A DNA stretch of 64,000 nt from an uncultured Lachnospiraceae bacterium (lineage in GTDB: Bacteria; Bacillota; Clostridia; Lachnospirales; Lachnospiraceae). Each line of letters starts with the position of its first letter. The stretch's first letter is position 1. Below are positions 25,567 through 35,229 of the stretch, in pieces. The translations under genes and the position numbers were made by a program. Under the pieces are notes generated by a model that saw nothing but the letters and a program-made list of their open reading frames with translations, was not told the DNA's origin and did no database searches. Location: the NCBI GenBank assembly GCA_947625775.1, contig CANQPM010000001.1, positions 1-64,000 of the forward strand, read 5' to 3'.

Positions 25567-26862
25567 TTAGCCAACCTTTAATTTAAACTTCATAAAGTCT
25601 TTATCGGAATCAACCTTTTCAATGAGCGCCCCGAGGCTCTGCAGCTTTACCTCAAAATCCTCGTAGCCGCGCTCGATATATTTGATATCCTCAACCGTGC
25701 TGAAGCCCTCCGCAGTAAGGCAAGCAAGCACAAGCGCCGCCCCTGCGCGCAAATCAGGCGCGGTGAGATTCGCGCTCGTAAAATGGTCTACGCCCTCGAT
25801 AATGGCAGTATTGCCACCCTCGACCTTTATGTTTGAGCCCATCTTGGCAAGCTCATCTACATATTTAAAACGGTTGTCAAAAATGCTCTCTGTCACTATG
25901 CTTGTACCCTCCGCAAGCGCAAGCGACACGGCAATCTGCGGCTGCATATCTGTAGGAAACCCTGGATAAGGCAGCGTTTTGACATGCGTATTATTAAGAC
26001 GCTTTGACGCTGTCACACGCACAGCGTCATCAGACTCCTCTATCTGGCAGCCCATCTCGATAAGCTTGGCGCTTATCGACTCCAGATGCTTTGGTATCAC
26101 GTTTTTCACAGTGACATCGCCCTTTGTGATAGCCGCGCCAAACATAAATGTGCCCGCTTCAATCTGGTCAGGTATAATCGAATAGTCTGACGAATGCAGC
26201 TTCTTTACGCCTGTAATTCTCACTACATCAGTACCCGCGCCCTTGATATTCGCGCCCATTGAGTTGAGGAAGTTCGCAACATCAACCACATGGGGTTCTT
26301 TCGCCGCGTTCTCTATGACAGTCCTGCCCTCCGCAAGCACCGCCGCAAGCATTATGTTGATTGTCGCTCCTACCGATACAGTATCAAGATAAATGTGCGC
26401 GCCCTTAAGCTGCTTTGCGTCAGCGATAATAAGCCCATGCTCAATCTTTACCTGCGCGCCGAGCGCCTTGAAGCCCTTTATATGAAGGTCAATTTTCCTG
26501 CTGCCGATATTGCAGCCGCCTGGCAGGGCAACCTCCGCGTGCTTGTACTTGCCAAGAAGCGCGCCGAGCAGATAATATGAAGCCCTTATCTTCTTTATAT
26601 AATCGTCCTCTATCACGAGTCCTGAAATCATGGAAGCGTTAATCCTTACGGTATGCCTGTCTGTCCTGTATATGATAACTCCGATGCTCTCCATCGCCTG
26701 TAAAAGAACATTTATATCCCTTACATCGGGAATGTTCTCAATAACTGTCCTGTCGTCAGTCATAATCGCCGCCGCAAGCACGCCCAATGCCGCGTTTTTT
26801 GCCCCGCCGATTTCCACCTCGCCGACAAGAGGGATTCCTCCCTTAATCGCGTATCGTTCCAT
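25567..26862 (-). CDS. murA: UDP-N-acetylglucosamine 1-carboxyvinyltransferase
   Basis: MurA transfers enolpyruvate from PEP to UDP-GlcNAc, the first committed step of peptidoglycan synthesis. The 431-residue protein has the EPT fold with VEIGGAKNAALG at the N-terminus, the catalytic-Cys loop LPGGCNIGSRKIDLH (Cys retained, the target of fosfomycin) and YPGFPTDMQPQ. ATG 26862 follows GAGGTG and is preferred to an in-frame ATG at 26874. It is upstream of the riboswitch-metK unit on the same strand, with the wall peptidase gene before it. Confidence 0.96.
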   Translation of the reverse strand: MERYAIKGGIPLVGEVEIGGAKNAALGVLAAAIMTDDRTVIENIPDVRDINVLLQAMESIGVIIYRTDRHTVRINASMISGLVIEDDYIKKIRASYYLLGALLGKYKHAEVALPGGCNIGSRKIDLHIKGFKALGAQVKIEHGLIIADAKQLKGAHIYLDTVSVGATINIMLAAVLAEGRTVIENAAKEPHVVDVANFLNSMGANIKGAGTDVVRITGVKKLHSSDYSIIPDQIEAGTFMFGAAITKGDVTVKNVIPKHLESISAKLIEMGCQIEESDDAVRVTASKRLNNTHVKTLPYPGFPTDMQPQIAVSLALAEGTSIVTESIFDNRFKYVDELAKMGSNIKVEGGNTAIIEGVDHFTSANLTAPDLRAGAALVLACLTAEGFSTVEDIKYIERGYEDFEVKLQSLGALIEKVDSDKDFMKFKLKVG

Positions 26863-26977
26863 CGTACACCTCATAAACTTGTTTAATAGTCTTGATTATA
26901 TACCTTTTTACAGCTTTTGTAAACTGACAGACCGCTCGTTATCTCCTGAAAATTAATAAAAATTTTAGCTATTTTAA

Positions 26978-28555
26978 CTAATTCAGATAATTTAACGGAT
27001 TCACGGCGTTTCCGTTAATACGTATTTCAAAGTGTACATGCGGTCCTGTAGTTATGCCTGTATTTCCACTGAGGGCTATGCGCTCACCCTGCGAAACCCT
27101 CTGCCCTGGCTTTACAAGCACTTTGCTTAAATGTCCGTACCGCGTCTGCTTGCCGTCGTCATGATTGATATACACCGCATATCCATACCCGCTCGCCCAG
27201 CCAGCCGTCACAACTGTCCCCGCATTTGAGGCAACTACAGTAGTGCCGATGGGCGTAGCCCAGTCAATGCCTTTGTGGTACGTCGAAGCTCCCTTAGTCG
27301 GCGCACTTCTCGCGCCAAATCCTGAACTTAAACGACCGCCGGATATCGGTTTGATATATGTGGGCGGAATCTTCGTGCCGCGCTCAACAATCTTCGGGAC
27401 AGCCTCCGCGTATATTTCTTCTTTTAATATTTCACGCCCAATCTCACTGTTGTTTTTGTACTCCACAAGCGCAGCTACTTTACGCCTGCCCGCAGACGGC
27501 GCTTGAAGCGTCACGCTCTGCGTAGTGTACCAGTCGTCGTTTGGCACATACTGGATCTCCGCCTCATAGTCCTCGACATATACCTGCTCCTCCTCCCATA
27601 TAATGGAAAGGTCAGGTTCAGGCACTGTAAGCACAAGCTCCTGCCCTACGCGGATTGTCGCATTTTCGTCCTCCAGCGCATCATTCATAGCAACAATCTC
27701 ATTCATCGGTATATTGCTGTTGAGCGCAATTTCGGAAAGCGTGTCTCCCTGCTGCACCTCGTATATAACCTGCGTCTCCTGCTCCTTTGTCACAAGGTCA
27801 ACTGCCTCAGAAACGCTCTGCAGCTCGTTTTTCATAAGATATGCCTCCGCTATCTCAATAGTGTCGGCATAGTCTATCCCTGTAAGCCCTATCGCATAGT
27901 CGTCAAAATCTTTCTCAATCACAGGCTCAATATCCAAAAACATAGATGTCAGCACTGCCTCAACTCCCGCCGCCTGCTGTGTTTCCTCCGCAGAAGCCTC
28001 GTCCTCCTTTGAAACCACCTGCGCATCAAGGACATTCACTTCCCTGTCACTGTCAACCAGAAGCTCCACATCATATTTTCCTTCCGTATCATACGGCGCA
28101 AGCGCCTGCTTTAGCAAATCGTGAACCTCCTCAGGCGAGCTCAGATTCACCGTCGAATCATTTATCTTGACAGTATATGCGCGCTGCAGCGTCTCCTGCA
28201 CGCTGCTCCTCATAATATCTGCCAGTCTCTTTGTAACCGCCTCGTCGCTGTCCACAGCCCCGAATATGACTTCCCTTCCCGACGTTTCAAGCGAAAGCTC
28301 CATAAAAAGCAAGTCATCAGCTCCGTTTTCCGCTGACACGCTTTTGCGCGCATCGCCCATAAGCTTATCGAGCTTGTCCATAGAGCCCACACAGCCAGCC
28401 TCCACGCCGTTGAGCCTGACTGTAAAATAGTTGTCGCCCGTATGCCTGAAAAGCTCAAGCGACGGAAACAGAAAAGCGCACGCAATAATTGAAATAACAG
28501 CCGCCTCAATATAGCACAGCCTGAATTTTTTTAAATAGTTCTTTTGGGTTTTCAT
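26978..28555 (-). CDS. LysM-G5-M23 cell-wall endopeptidase
   Basis: The 525-residue membrane-anchored protein has a short cytoplasmic tail, a membrane anchor (about 13-35), a long N-terminal stalk, a LysM domain (about 267-312, YEVQQGDTLSEIALNS), a G5 domain (about 315-395) and a C-terminal M23 (lysostaphin-type) zinc peptidase domain (about 405-525). Zinc ligands are visible in YHKGIDWA and GPHVHFEI. It cleaves peptidoglycan cross-bridges or, in the SpoIIQ-like variant, acts in morphogenesis. The zinc ligands being present favours an active enzyme. It is 115 bases upstream of murA. Confidence 0.9.
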   Translation of the reverse strand: MKTQKNYLKKFRLCYIEAAVISIIACAFLFPSLELFRHTGDNYFTVRLNGVEAGCVGSMDKLDKLMGDARKSVSAENGADDLLFMELSLETSGREVIFGAVDSDEAVTKRLADIMRSSVQETLQRAYTVKINDSTVNLSSPEEVHDLLKQALAPYDTEGKYDVELLVDSDREVNVLDAQVVSKEDEASAEETQQAAGVEAVLTSMFLDIEPVIEKDFDDYAIGLTGIDYADTIEIAEAYLMKNELQSVSEAVDLVTKEQETQVIYEVQQGDTLSEIALNSNIPMNEIVAMNDALEDENATIRVGQELVLTVPEPDLSIIWEEEQVYVEDYEAEIQYVPNDDWYTTQSVTLQAPSAGRRKVAALVEYKNNSEIGREILKEEIYAEAVPKIVERGTKIPPTYIKPISGGRLSSGFGARSAPTKGASTYHKGIDWATPIGTTVVASNAGTVVTAGWASGYGYAVYINHDDGKQTRYGHLSKVLVKPGQRVSQGERIALSGNTGITTGPHVHFEIRINGNAVNPLNYLN

Positions 28556-28713
28556 TTATGTTAAATTACTCCAATATTGATTTTATCCAATGTCAACATC
28601 ATTACAATAACACACCGCATAAATATTGTAAAGATAAATGTAACTGCCAAATGCCCTCAAAAATTTTTCACTTCATCATCAGATGCAATCCTTCCATGCG
28701 CACAGCAGCCGTC

Positions 28714-29661
28714 TCACCCCATCATCAGCAGATACACAAAATACACCCCATAGCACGCAAGGAACGTAATCCCGTCGCGCCTTGAAAGCGTATCGTCGTC
28801 CTTTGAAAGAAAATATAAGAGCACCACTGCCACAATGCTGATAACGCCGTCAACCACAAACGACATTGAAAACTCTACAGGCGAAATAAGCGCCACAGTG
28901 CCAAGCACAAACAATATATTAAAAATGTTGCTGCCGAGAATATTTCCAACCGCAATATCCGCGTTGCCCTTCCGCGCCGCCAGCACAGACGTCATAAGCT
29001 CAGGTAGCGACGTGCCAAAGGCAACAATGGTAAGACCTATAAGCCTGTCATCCATTCCAAGCATTGACGCAATGATTTTGGCGTTGTCAACCGCCAGATT
29101 GCTTCCCAAGATAATGGCGACAAGCCCTCCTACAATAAAAAGCACCAGTAAAAAAGCATTTTTAGACGCCGCCTTGTTTTCCTCTCCGCTGTCCGCATCG
29201 CCGCTCTTTGCTGCACGGAAAAGATGCGCGATAAAGAAAATCATAAGCGCCCAGAACACCACTCCCGCAATGCGCCCAAGCCTGCCGAAAAATATGCCGA
29301 AACCCACAAGCAAAAGCGTAATGATAAGATTAAACGGTATATCAAACTTTATGCTCGACTTACCGATATGCAGCGGCACAATGCACGACGCAATGCCAAG
29401 TATAAGCAGGATATTCAGCAGGTTGCTCCCGAGGATATTACCAATCGCAATACCAGTAGTACCACTAAGCGCCGCCGAGATACTGATTGCCGCCTCGGGG
29501 GCGCTAGTGCCAAACGCCACTATCGTAAGCCCTATGATAATCTGCGGGATTTTAAACTTTGCCGCTATTCCCGATGCGCCGTCCACAAAAAAATCAGCGC
29601 CCTTAATCAAAATAACAAACCCAACCACCATCAAAACAACACTCTTTACAGCCAAAACCAT
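28714..29661 (-). CDS. CaCA-family calcium/cation antiporter (YrbG-like)
   Basis: The 315-residue membrane protein has the two inverted Na_Ca_ex repeats that define the family: GLTIVAFGTSAPEAAISISA with GNILGSNLLNIL, and GLTIVAFGTSLPELMTSVLA with GNILGSNIFNIL. Ten membrane helices are likely. It exchanges Ca2+ for Na+ or H+ and probably exports calcium. ATG 29661 follows GAGGTAAATGT and is chosen over an in-frame ATG at 29709. It lies 55 bases after the Ter-associated HAD phosphatase, with a Ca2+ ATPase just upstream, so calcium handling clusters here. Confidence 0.93.
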   Translation of the reverse strand: MVLAVKSVVLMVVGFVILIKGADFFVDGASGIAAKFKIPQIIIGLTIVAFGTSAPEAAISISAALSGTTGIAIGNILGSNLLNILLILGIASCIVPLHIGKSSIKFDIPFNLIITLLLVGFGIFFGRLGRIAGVVFWALMIFFIAHLFRAAKSGDADSGEENKAASKNAFLLVLFIVGGLVAIILGSNLAVDNAKIIASMLGMDDRLIGLTIVAFGTSLPELMTSVLAARKGNADIAVGNILGSNIFNILFVLGTVALISPVEFSMSFVVDGVISIVAVVLLYFLSKDDDTLSRRDGITFLACYGVYFVYLLMMG

Positions 29662-29716
29662 ACATTTACCTCTTTCCCGCGCCACCACGCGCAATGCACA
29701 CGCCATCACTTACATT

Positions 29717-30484
29717 CTATATAAATTTTGAATAATTTTCCAGTATAAAATCAGAAAAAAACTCCTCATCAGTATCGCACACGGCGCACGCCCCCATATT
29801 CGGCACATTCTGCATATCCGCCCTCTCACAAAGACCTTTAGGCGCAAACGCAAAATCAGCCTCCCTAAGCATAGGCGCATCAAAAGCGCTGTCTCCCGCC
29901 GCAATGCACTTATCAACTCCAAACCTCTGCCCAAACCGCCGTACAGCCGTGCCCTTGTCCATATTTTTAGGCACTGCATATATCTTCTGTCCGTTTGAAA
30001 ATACCCTTGCTTTTTGCAAATCAAGCCCCGCCTTTAACCGCTCTGCCGTTTCCTGCGGCTTTTCGCTCTTTGTAAAAAGAAAAAGCTCATAAATACTGCG
30101 CACCTCAAAGCATCTGTCCTTATCACAGTCCATAAGCTCATACGCCTTTTTAAGCTCGTCTGCCGAGTCCCTTATAAGCTCTAAGGAATCCCGATACCAC
30201 TCCTCATCACGCACTCCGCCTTTAAGCAGCATACCGCCGTTGCACACAAGCGCATACTGAGGCTTTACTCCGAGGTCAATCCTCGCATACTGCTCAGGCG
30301 TGCGCGTCGTAACCGGCACAAAAAGCATCCGCCTGTCAGCCTCTTTGAGCAGCGCATATGATTTCCACGTCATAAAAGATATAACCCTGTCATTGTAGAG
30401 CTCCACGCCCACTTTATCCTCGCCTATATCGCGCTTATACGAATAAATAAGCGTATTGTCCAAATCCGAAAAAAAGACCGCCAT
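29717..30484 (-). CDS. HAD-IIB-type phosphatase of the Ter island
   Basis: The 255-residue cytoplasmic phosphatase has VFFSDLDNTLIYSY (nucleophile and acid-base Asp pair), VTTRT (motif II), a Lys in IYAVPKNMDKGTAVRR (motif III) and CIAAGDSAFDAPML (motif IV). A HAD phosphatase of this kind is a regular member of Ter biosynthetic gene sets, where it is predicted to remove phosphate from the nucleoside-like product. Its substrate is not known. It sits 63 bases after the Ca2+ ATPase, separated by a terminator, so its own promoter or readthrough is likely. Confidence 0.85.
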   Translation of the reverse strand: MAVFFSDLDNTLIYSYKRDIGEDKVGVELYNDRVISFMTWKSYALLKEADRRMLFVPVTTRTPEQYARIDLGVKPQYALVCNGGMLLKGGVRDEEWYRDSLELIRDSADELKKAYELMDCDKDRCFEVRSIYELFLFTKSEKPQETAERLKAGLDLQKARVFSNGQKIYAVPKNMDKGTAVRRFGQRFGVDKCIAAGDSAFDAPMLREADFAFAPKGLCERADMQNVPNMGACAVCDTDEEFFSDFILENYSKFI

Positions 30485-30498
30485 ACAAAAAATTTCCC

Positions 30499-30534
30499 CA
30501 AAAAAGATGTGCGGCGCTTAAACCGCACATCTCT
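30499..30534 (-). terminator. Terminator between the Ca2+ ATPase gene and the HAD gene
   Basis: Minus strand: AGATGTGCGG and CCGCACATCT form a perfect 10-bp stem followed by TTTTTT. It probably partly separates the ter structural operon from the HAD-antiporter pair. Confidence 0.8.
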
Positions 30535-30547
30535 TAAAAAACCAGCC

Positions 30548-33202
30548 TTATCCTTTTACGATAGCTTTCCTAATCAAGTCCACAGGTATCATAGTCGCCG
30601 CAAGGATAAACACGGCTATCCAGCCCGTAATCCCAAACGGCACGCAGCTGAACATATTTCCAATCCATGTAAACAGCGGGAACGGAATAAGCGCAGCGTT
30701 CACTATAGCCGCCTGCACAAGTATTATAATGCAGAACACCTTCAAAAATCCCGTATTTTCATTCAAGCCCTTGAAAATGCCAAAGCCGTCGTCCCTCACA
30801 TTGAAGCCGTTAAACAGCGCGCTCACAATAAACAGCACAAAATACCCCGTCATATGCTGCTCCTCGCTGTCAAACAGATTCACAAAGAACGGATGCTTTA
30901 GATATACAAAGCTCAAGATAATAAGCCATGCGCCCATTATCAAAATCTGCGCCATCATCTTTTTGCTTATAATGCTCTCGTCCCTTCTTCTGGGCTTTTC
31001 CTTCATATACTTTTCAAGCGCGGGCTCGTTGCCAAGCATAATCGCGCCCAAGCCGTCCATTACAAGGTTTACGAACAAAAGATGCGTAACCTTTAACGGC
31101 TCCTCCACGCCGAAAAACGGAGCTATCGCGCTCACTACCACAGCCGTCACGTTTATTACAAGCTGGAACTTGCAGAATTTCAAAATATTGTGGTAAATCG
31201 TCCTGCCGTACCATATCGCGTCTTTGATTGACTTGAAATTGTCGTCAAGCACGACAATCTTTCCTGCCTCTTTTGCCGCCTCAGTGCCGCTTCCCATGGC
31301 AAATCCGACGTCAGCGCGTTTAAGCGCAGGCGAATCGTTCACGCCGTCGCCCGTCATGCCCACTACAAGGTTCATCTCCTGACAGAGCCTTACCATTCTT
31401 GACTTGTCCGTAGGCAGCGCCCTCGCGATTACTCTGATATCCTTTATAATCGCCTTGACCTCGTCATCGCTCATAGAGTTAAGCTCTGCAGACGTTATCG
31501 CCCTGTCAGACGCCTGCGTGATAAGCCCCGCGTCCTTTGCAATGGAAACGGCAGTTTCAAGCCTGTCGCCAGTAATCATTACAACCTGAATGCCAGCCTC
31601 CCTAACCTCTCTGATTGCCTCCTTAGCCTCGGGCCTTACGTCATCCCTTATCGCCACAAGACCTACAAGCACCACGTCATCATTAATCTTATTCTCCGTA
31701 AGCGCGCTCTCAGAATACCCAAAAGCCAGCACGCGCATAGCACGCGACGCAAGCTCATTGATTTTTTTGTTGAGCTCGTCGAGATTTAAGTCCACCACAT
31801 TTCCGTCTTTGTCAAGCGCCTTTTTCGCTGCGACAAGAAATCTCTCGGGCGCGCCCTTGTAAAATGTCCTGCCTAAATTTCCGATATGCGCCTGGCTGAA
31901 TTTGTTTGCCGAATTAAAGCCCTGAGACGCATCGACGACATACTCCTTATTTGCCGAAAGAAGATTGAATGTGTCCTCCCCGATAAACTTCATAAGCGCC
32001 TGGTCTGTCGCATTGCCGCCGATTACGCGATGCTCCCTGTCAAACATTGATGCCGTATTCTTGCCAATCGCAATATCGAGCAACTCCTTTATCTTTCCAT
32101 GGTTTTCGAGGCTGCCAATCTCTATCGTCTCGCCCTGCGCCGTGAAAAACTCCACAACCTCGAGCATACCCTTTGTGATTGTACCCGTCTTATCGCTGAA
32201 AAGAATATTCAAAGAGCCCGCTGTCTCAATACCCTCCGCCTTGCGCACAAGCACGTTGTGGTCAAGCATTTTGCTCGTATTCTGCATAAGCACGAGCGAA
32301 ATCATAAGCGGAAGCCCCTCGGGCACGGCGCAGACGATAATAACAATCGCAAGCGTAACCGCCTCTATAACATCCTGCAGGATAACATTCCAGTCATTTG
32401 CAAAATATGCCGATATGCCGCCCGCCTGCGTTATAAAGAAAATAACATACAATACGGCAATCGCAATCGCGCCGATATAGCCGAACGTGGAAATCTGCCC
32501 CGCAAGCTTGGCAAGCTTCACCTTTAACGGCGAATCAGGCTCGTCCTCCTGCATCTCCTCCGCCATCTTGCCCATCATGGTTTTCAGACCTACCTTGCGC
32601 ACGTCGAGCACGCCCTCGCCGTCAAACACCACAGCGCCTCTAAAAAGCGAATGTTTGTCCACGAACGTATCGCCCGTGATATTGTCGGCAAGCTCCACTC
32701 TGCCCTCCGCCGCCGTCTTTTTGCACTCCTCAGCCTCGCCGTTGAGCGCCGAGTTGTCCACGCGCAAATCTCCGTCAACAAGTATGCCGTCGGCGGGAAT
32801 CTTATCTCCCGACTGCAAAAGCACGCTGTCGCCGACTACCACATCGTCTACCTCTATCACGGTCACCATGCCGTTTCGGTAGACCTTGCAGGTGTCCTTT
32901 TTCGTGCTGTCCTTGAGCTCGCGGTACTTCGTATCGCTTGCCACGCTCGTCTTGGCGGACACTACCGCCACTATGAGCACGGCTACTATCGTGCCGACAG
33001 GCTCATAAATCTCCGCATAGCCCAGAAAGAACATCACTATCATAATCGCTGCGATGATAAGCAGAATCTTTATCATCGGATCGCCGAAGGTTTCCTTGAA
33101 CGCCTCCCAAAAGGTAGTAGGCTCCGAATCAGGTATCGCATTGGAGCCGTTTTTCTCCCTTGACTGGCGGACCTCCTCGTCTGTCAATCCATTAAATTTC
33201 AT
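30548..33202 (-). CDS. P-type Ca2+-transporting ATPase (type II)
   Basis: The 884-residue pump uses ATP to export Ca2+ or similar cations. Landmarks: an N-terminal cation-ATPase segment, the M4 ion site CAVPEGLPLMI (about 292-302), the phosphorylation site SDKTGTITKG (Asp near 337), MITGDRLETAVSIA, and the hinge MTGDGVNDSPALKRADVGFAMG. The C-terminal helices follow. It resembles the PMCA-like branch more than SERCA, but has no long regulatory tail. It starts 82 bases after the third terD gene and belongs to the same strand block; P-type ATPases and TerD occur together in several Ter systems. Confidence 0.95.
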   Translation of the reverse strand: MKFNGLTDEEVRQSREKNGSNAIPDSEPTTFWEAFKETFGDPMIKILLIIAAIMIVMFFLGYAEIYEPVGTIVAVLIVAVVSAKTSVASDTKYRELKDSTKKDTCKVYRNGMVTVIEVDDVVVGDSVLLQSGDKIPADGILVDGDLRVDNSALNGEAEECKKTAAEGRVELADNITGDTFVDKHSLFRGAVVFDGEGVLDVRKVGLKTMMGKMAEEMQEDEPDSPLKVKLAKLAGQISTFGYIGAIAIAVLYVIFFITQAGGISAYFANDWNVILQDVIEAVTLAIVIIVCAVPEGLPLMISLVLMQNTSKMLDHNVLVRKAEGIETAGSLNILFSDKTGTITKGMLEVVEFFTAQGETIEIGSLENHGKIKELLDIAIGKNTASMFDREHRVIGGNATDQALMKFIGEDTFNLLSANKEYVVDASQGFNSANKFSQAHIGNLGRTFYKGAPERFLVAAKKALDKDGNVVDLNLDELNKKINELASRAMRVLAFGYSESALTENKINDDVVLVGLVAIRDDVRPEAKEAIREVREAGIQVVMITGDRLETAVSIAKDAGLITQASDRAITSAELNSMSDDEVKAIIKDIRVIARALPTDKSRMVRLCQEMNLVVGMTGDGVNDSPALKRADVGFAMGSGTEAAKEAGKIVVLDDNFKSIKDAIWYGRTIYHNILKFCKFQLVINVTAVVVSAIAPFFGVEEPLKVTHLLFVNLVMDGLGAIMLGNEPALEKYMKEKPRRRDESIISKKMMAQILIMGAWLIILSFVYLKHPFFVNLFDSEEQHMTGYFVLFIVSALFNGFNVRDDGFGIFKGLNENTGFLKVFCIIILVQAAIVNAALIPFPLFTWIGNMFSCVPFGITGWIAVFILAATMIPVDLIRKAIVKG

Positions 33203-33284
33203 AATTGTCTCCCATATAATTTTATTTTAATCCTATATTTCCTCAAAACAGTCTAAATATTCAGCAAAAACGCCGCATTGCATT

Positions 33285-33872
33285 TTACGTATAGCGTCCT
33301 ACAAGCTCTCCCAAGCCTGGATCAGTAGTTCCCTGTCCGATAGCGTTAAACTTCCACTCGCCATCATGTCTGTACACCTCGCCGAAAATAAGCGCAAGCA
33401 TGCCCGAATAATCGTCTGTAAGGTTGTACCTGCAAAGCTCAGTGTTGTTTGAAGCGTCTACTATGCGGATAAACGCATTCTTAATCATTCCGAAATGCTG
33501 TTTTCTCTGCACAGCCTGATAAATATTGACAACCACCGTTATTCTGTCATACTGAGCCGGAACATTCGCCAAATCAACAACAATCTGCTCGTCGTCTCCG
33601 TCGCCCGCACCAGTAAGGTTATCTCCCATATGCTGCACAGCGCCCGAAGGGTGCTTTAAATTCCCGAAAAATACGACATCCAGCTTATCAACAATCTTTC
33701 CATTTGTAAGCAGAAACGCCGACGCGTCACAGTCAATCGCCTGCGGCTTAGGCGCAAAAAGCCCTCTCTTTTGGGGCGCCTCGTCCCAGCCAAGACCTAT
33801 AATCACTCTCGAAAGTCCCGCCCTCTCCTTAGTCAGGCTGACCTTCTGACCTTTTTGTAAACTAACCGACAT
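33285..33872 (-). CDS. TerD-family protein, diverged (TerZ-like) copy
   Basis: The 195-residue cytoplasmic beta-sandwich protein is the third TerD paralogue. It keeps KGQKVSLTKE, the acidic [14 protein letters not shown] loop and [15 protein letters not shown], but the first calcium-site region differs: the WDVNAFDTG loop seen in the other two is replaced by GWDEAPQKRGLFAPKPQAIDCD, as in TerZ-like forms, and it has CDAS where the others have DLDA. It may bind calcium differently. It follows the second copy by 12 bases. Confidence 0.88.
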   Translation of the reverse strand: MSVSLQKGQKVSLTKERAGLSRVIIGLGWDEAPQKRGLFAPKPQAIDCDASAFLLTNGKIVDKLDVVFFGNLKHPSGAVQHMGDNLTGAGDGDDEQIVVDLANVPAQYDRITVVVNIYQAVQRKQHFGMIKNAFIRIVDASNNTELCRYNLTDDYSGMLALIFGEVYRHDGEWKFNAIGQGTTDPGLGELVGRYT

Positions 33873-33884
33873 ATCAAAAACCTC

Positions 33885-34466
33885 CTATTCCACTTCAACT
33901 CCATAATTTGCGCACAGCGCGGCAAGTCCGCCCTGATAGCCGCTGCCGATAGCATTAAACTTCCACTCGCCGTTGTTTCTGTAAAGCTCGCCGAACACAG
34001 CCGCCGTCTCGATTGAGAAGTCCTCGCCCAAATCATACCTCAAAAGCTCCTCGCCGTTTGCCTCATTGTAAATACGGATAAAAGCGTTTGAAACCTGTCC
34101 AAAGTTCTGCCGCCTCTGCTCCGCCTCGTAAATCGTCACGGTAAATGCAATCTTTGTAATGTTTGACGGCACCTTTGACAAATCAACCTTAATCTGCTCA
34201 TCATCTCCGTCGCCCGCGCCCGTAAGGTTATCGCCCATATGCTGCACTGCGCCTGACGGATGTGTCAGATTTCCGAAAAACACAAAATCCTCAGACACAG
34301 ACACCTTCCCGCTGTCCGTCAGCAGAAACGCCGCCGTATCCAAATCAAAAGCTGAACCCGTGTCAAAAGCATTCACGTCCCATCCAAGCCCCACAACAAC
34401 CTTTGAAAGCCCTGGATTATCCTTAGTAATACTAACCTTCTGCCCCTTCTGTAAACTAACAGGCAT
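33885..34466 (-). CDS. terD: TerD-family calcium-binding stress protein
   Basis: The 193-residue protein has the full TerD signature: [39 protein letters not shown] and [16 protein letters not shown], with acidic residues that bind two Ca2+ ions in characterised homologues. The C-terminus [12 protein letters not shown] matches the first copy closely. TerD proteins are thought to form calcium-dependent membrane-associated complexes with TerC-like or TelA-like partners under oxidative, tellurite or phage stress. A good AGGAGG site precedes ATG 34466. It starts 109 bases after the first copy with two hairpins between. Confidence 0.93.
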   Translation of the reverse strand: MPVSLQKGQKVSITKDNPGLSKVVVGLGWDVNAFDTGSAFDLDTAAFLLTDSGKVSVSEDFVFFGNLTHPSGAVQHMGDNLTGAGDGDDEQIKVDLSKVPSNITKIAFTVTIYEAEQRRQNFGQVSNAFIRIYNEANGEELLRYDLGEDFSIETAAVFGELYRNNGEWKFNAIGSGYQGGLAALCANYGVEVE

Positions 34467-34493
34467 AATAACTACCTCCTTAATAAAATCCAG

Positions 34494-34577
34494 AAAGAAC
34501 GCCCGCCCTTGGCGTTCTTTGTAAAACTTAGCAAATCTTAGCGTGTGTCTTTTACACGCTTAGAATTGCTTAGTTTT
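34494..34577 (-). promoter_or_regulatory. Tandem hairpins between the first and second terD genes
   Basis: On the minus strand a long stem (AAAACTAAGCA with TGCTTAGTTTT, capped by AGCGTGT/ACACGCT-type pairing, 34523-34577) overlaps the first terD stop, and a second perfect 10-bp stem AAAGAACGCC/GGCGTTCTTT follows at 34494-34520. Neither ends in a strong T run. They may attenuate, stabilise or mark processing ends of the terD transcript. Confidence 0.5.
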
Positions 34578-35157
34578 ATGCTACTTCAATACCATAATGC
34601 CCGCACAATGCGGCAAGCCCGCCCTGGAACCCGCTGCCGATAGCGTTAAATTTCCACTCTCCATTGTGCCTGTAAAGCTCGCCTACAACAACCGCCGTCT
34701 CAATCGAAAAGTCCTCGCCCAAATCATACCTGATAAGCTCCGTGCCAGTAACCTCATCGACAATCCTTATAAACGCATTGGAAACCTGTCCAAAATTCTG
34801 CCTGCGCGCCTCAGCGTCATATATCGTCACTGTAAACGCAATCTTTGACACGTTTGCAGGCACAGCGCTAAGGTCAACCTCTATCTGCTCGTCGTCGCCT
34901 TCGCCCGCTCCCGTAAGGTTGTCGCCCATATGCTTGACGGCGCCTGTCGGATGCTCCAAATTTCCATAGAAAACAAATTCCTTCTCCGTGGGGCATTTCC
35001 CGTTTTCGCCTGCCATAAACGCAGCTGCGTCAAGGTCAAAATCCGCGCCCGAATCAAACGCATTTACGTCCCAGCCAAGACCTACCATGATCTTTTTCAG
35101 CCCAGGATTCCCTTTCGTCAGGTCAACCTTCTGTCCCTTTGATAAATTAATTGGCAT
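34576..35157 (-). CDS. terD: TerD-family calcium-binding stress protein
   Basis: This is the first of three TerD paralogues, 193 residues. It has [39 protein letters not shown] and [14 protein letters not shown], all with the acidic residues expected to hold Ca2+, and ends [11 protein letters not shown]. It is close to the second copy, so the pair looks like a tandem duplication. ATG 35157 follows AAGAGG. It lies 72 bases after telA in the same operon. Confidence 0.93.
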   Translation of the reverse strand: MPINLSKGQKVDLTKGNPGLKKIMVGLGWDVNAFDSGADFDLDAAAFMAGENGKCPTEKEFVFYGNLEHPTGAVKHMGDNLTGAGEGDDEQIEVDLSAVPANVSKIAFTVTIYDAEARRQNFGQVSNAFIRIVDEVTGTELIRYDLGEDFSIETAVVVGELYRHNGEWKFNAIGSGFQGGLAALCGHYGIEVA

Positions 35158-35229
35158 ATTTTTACCTCTTTCTGCGCTGCTCTTAATTTATTATATCTGC
35201 GGTTTGCGGCAGCGCGCCTTCAAACCTTT

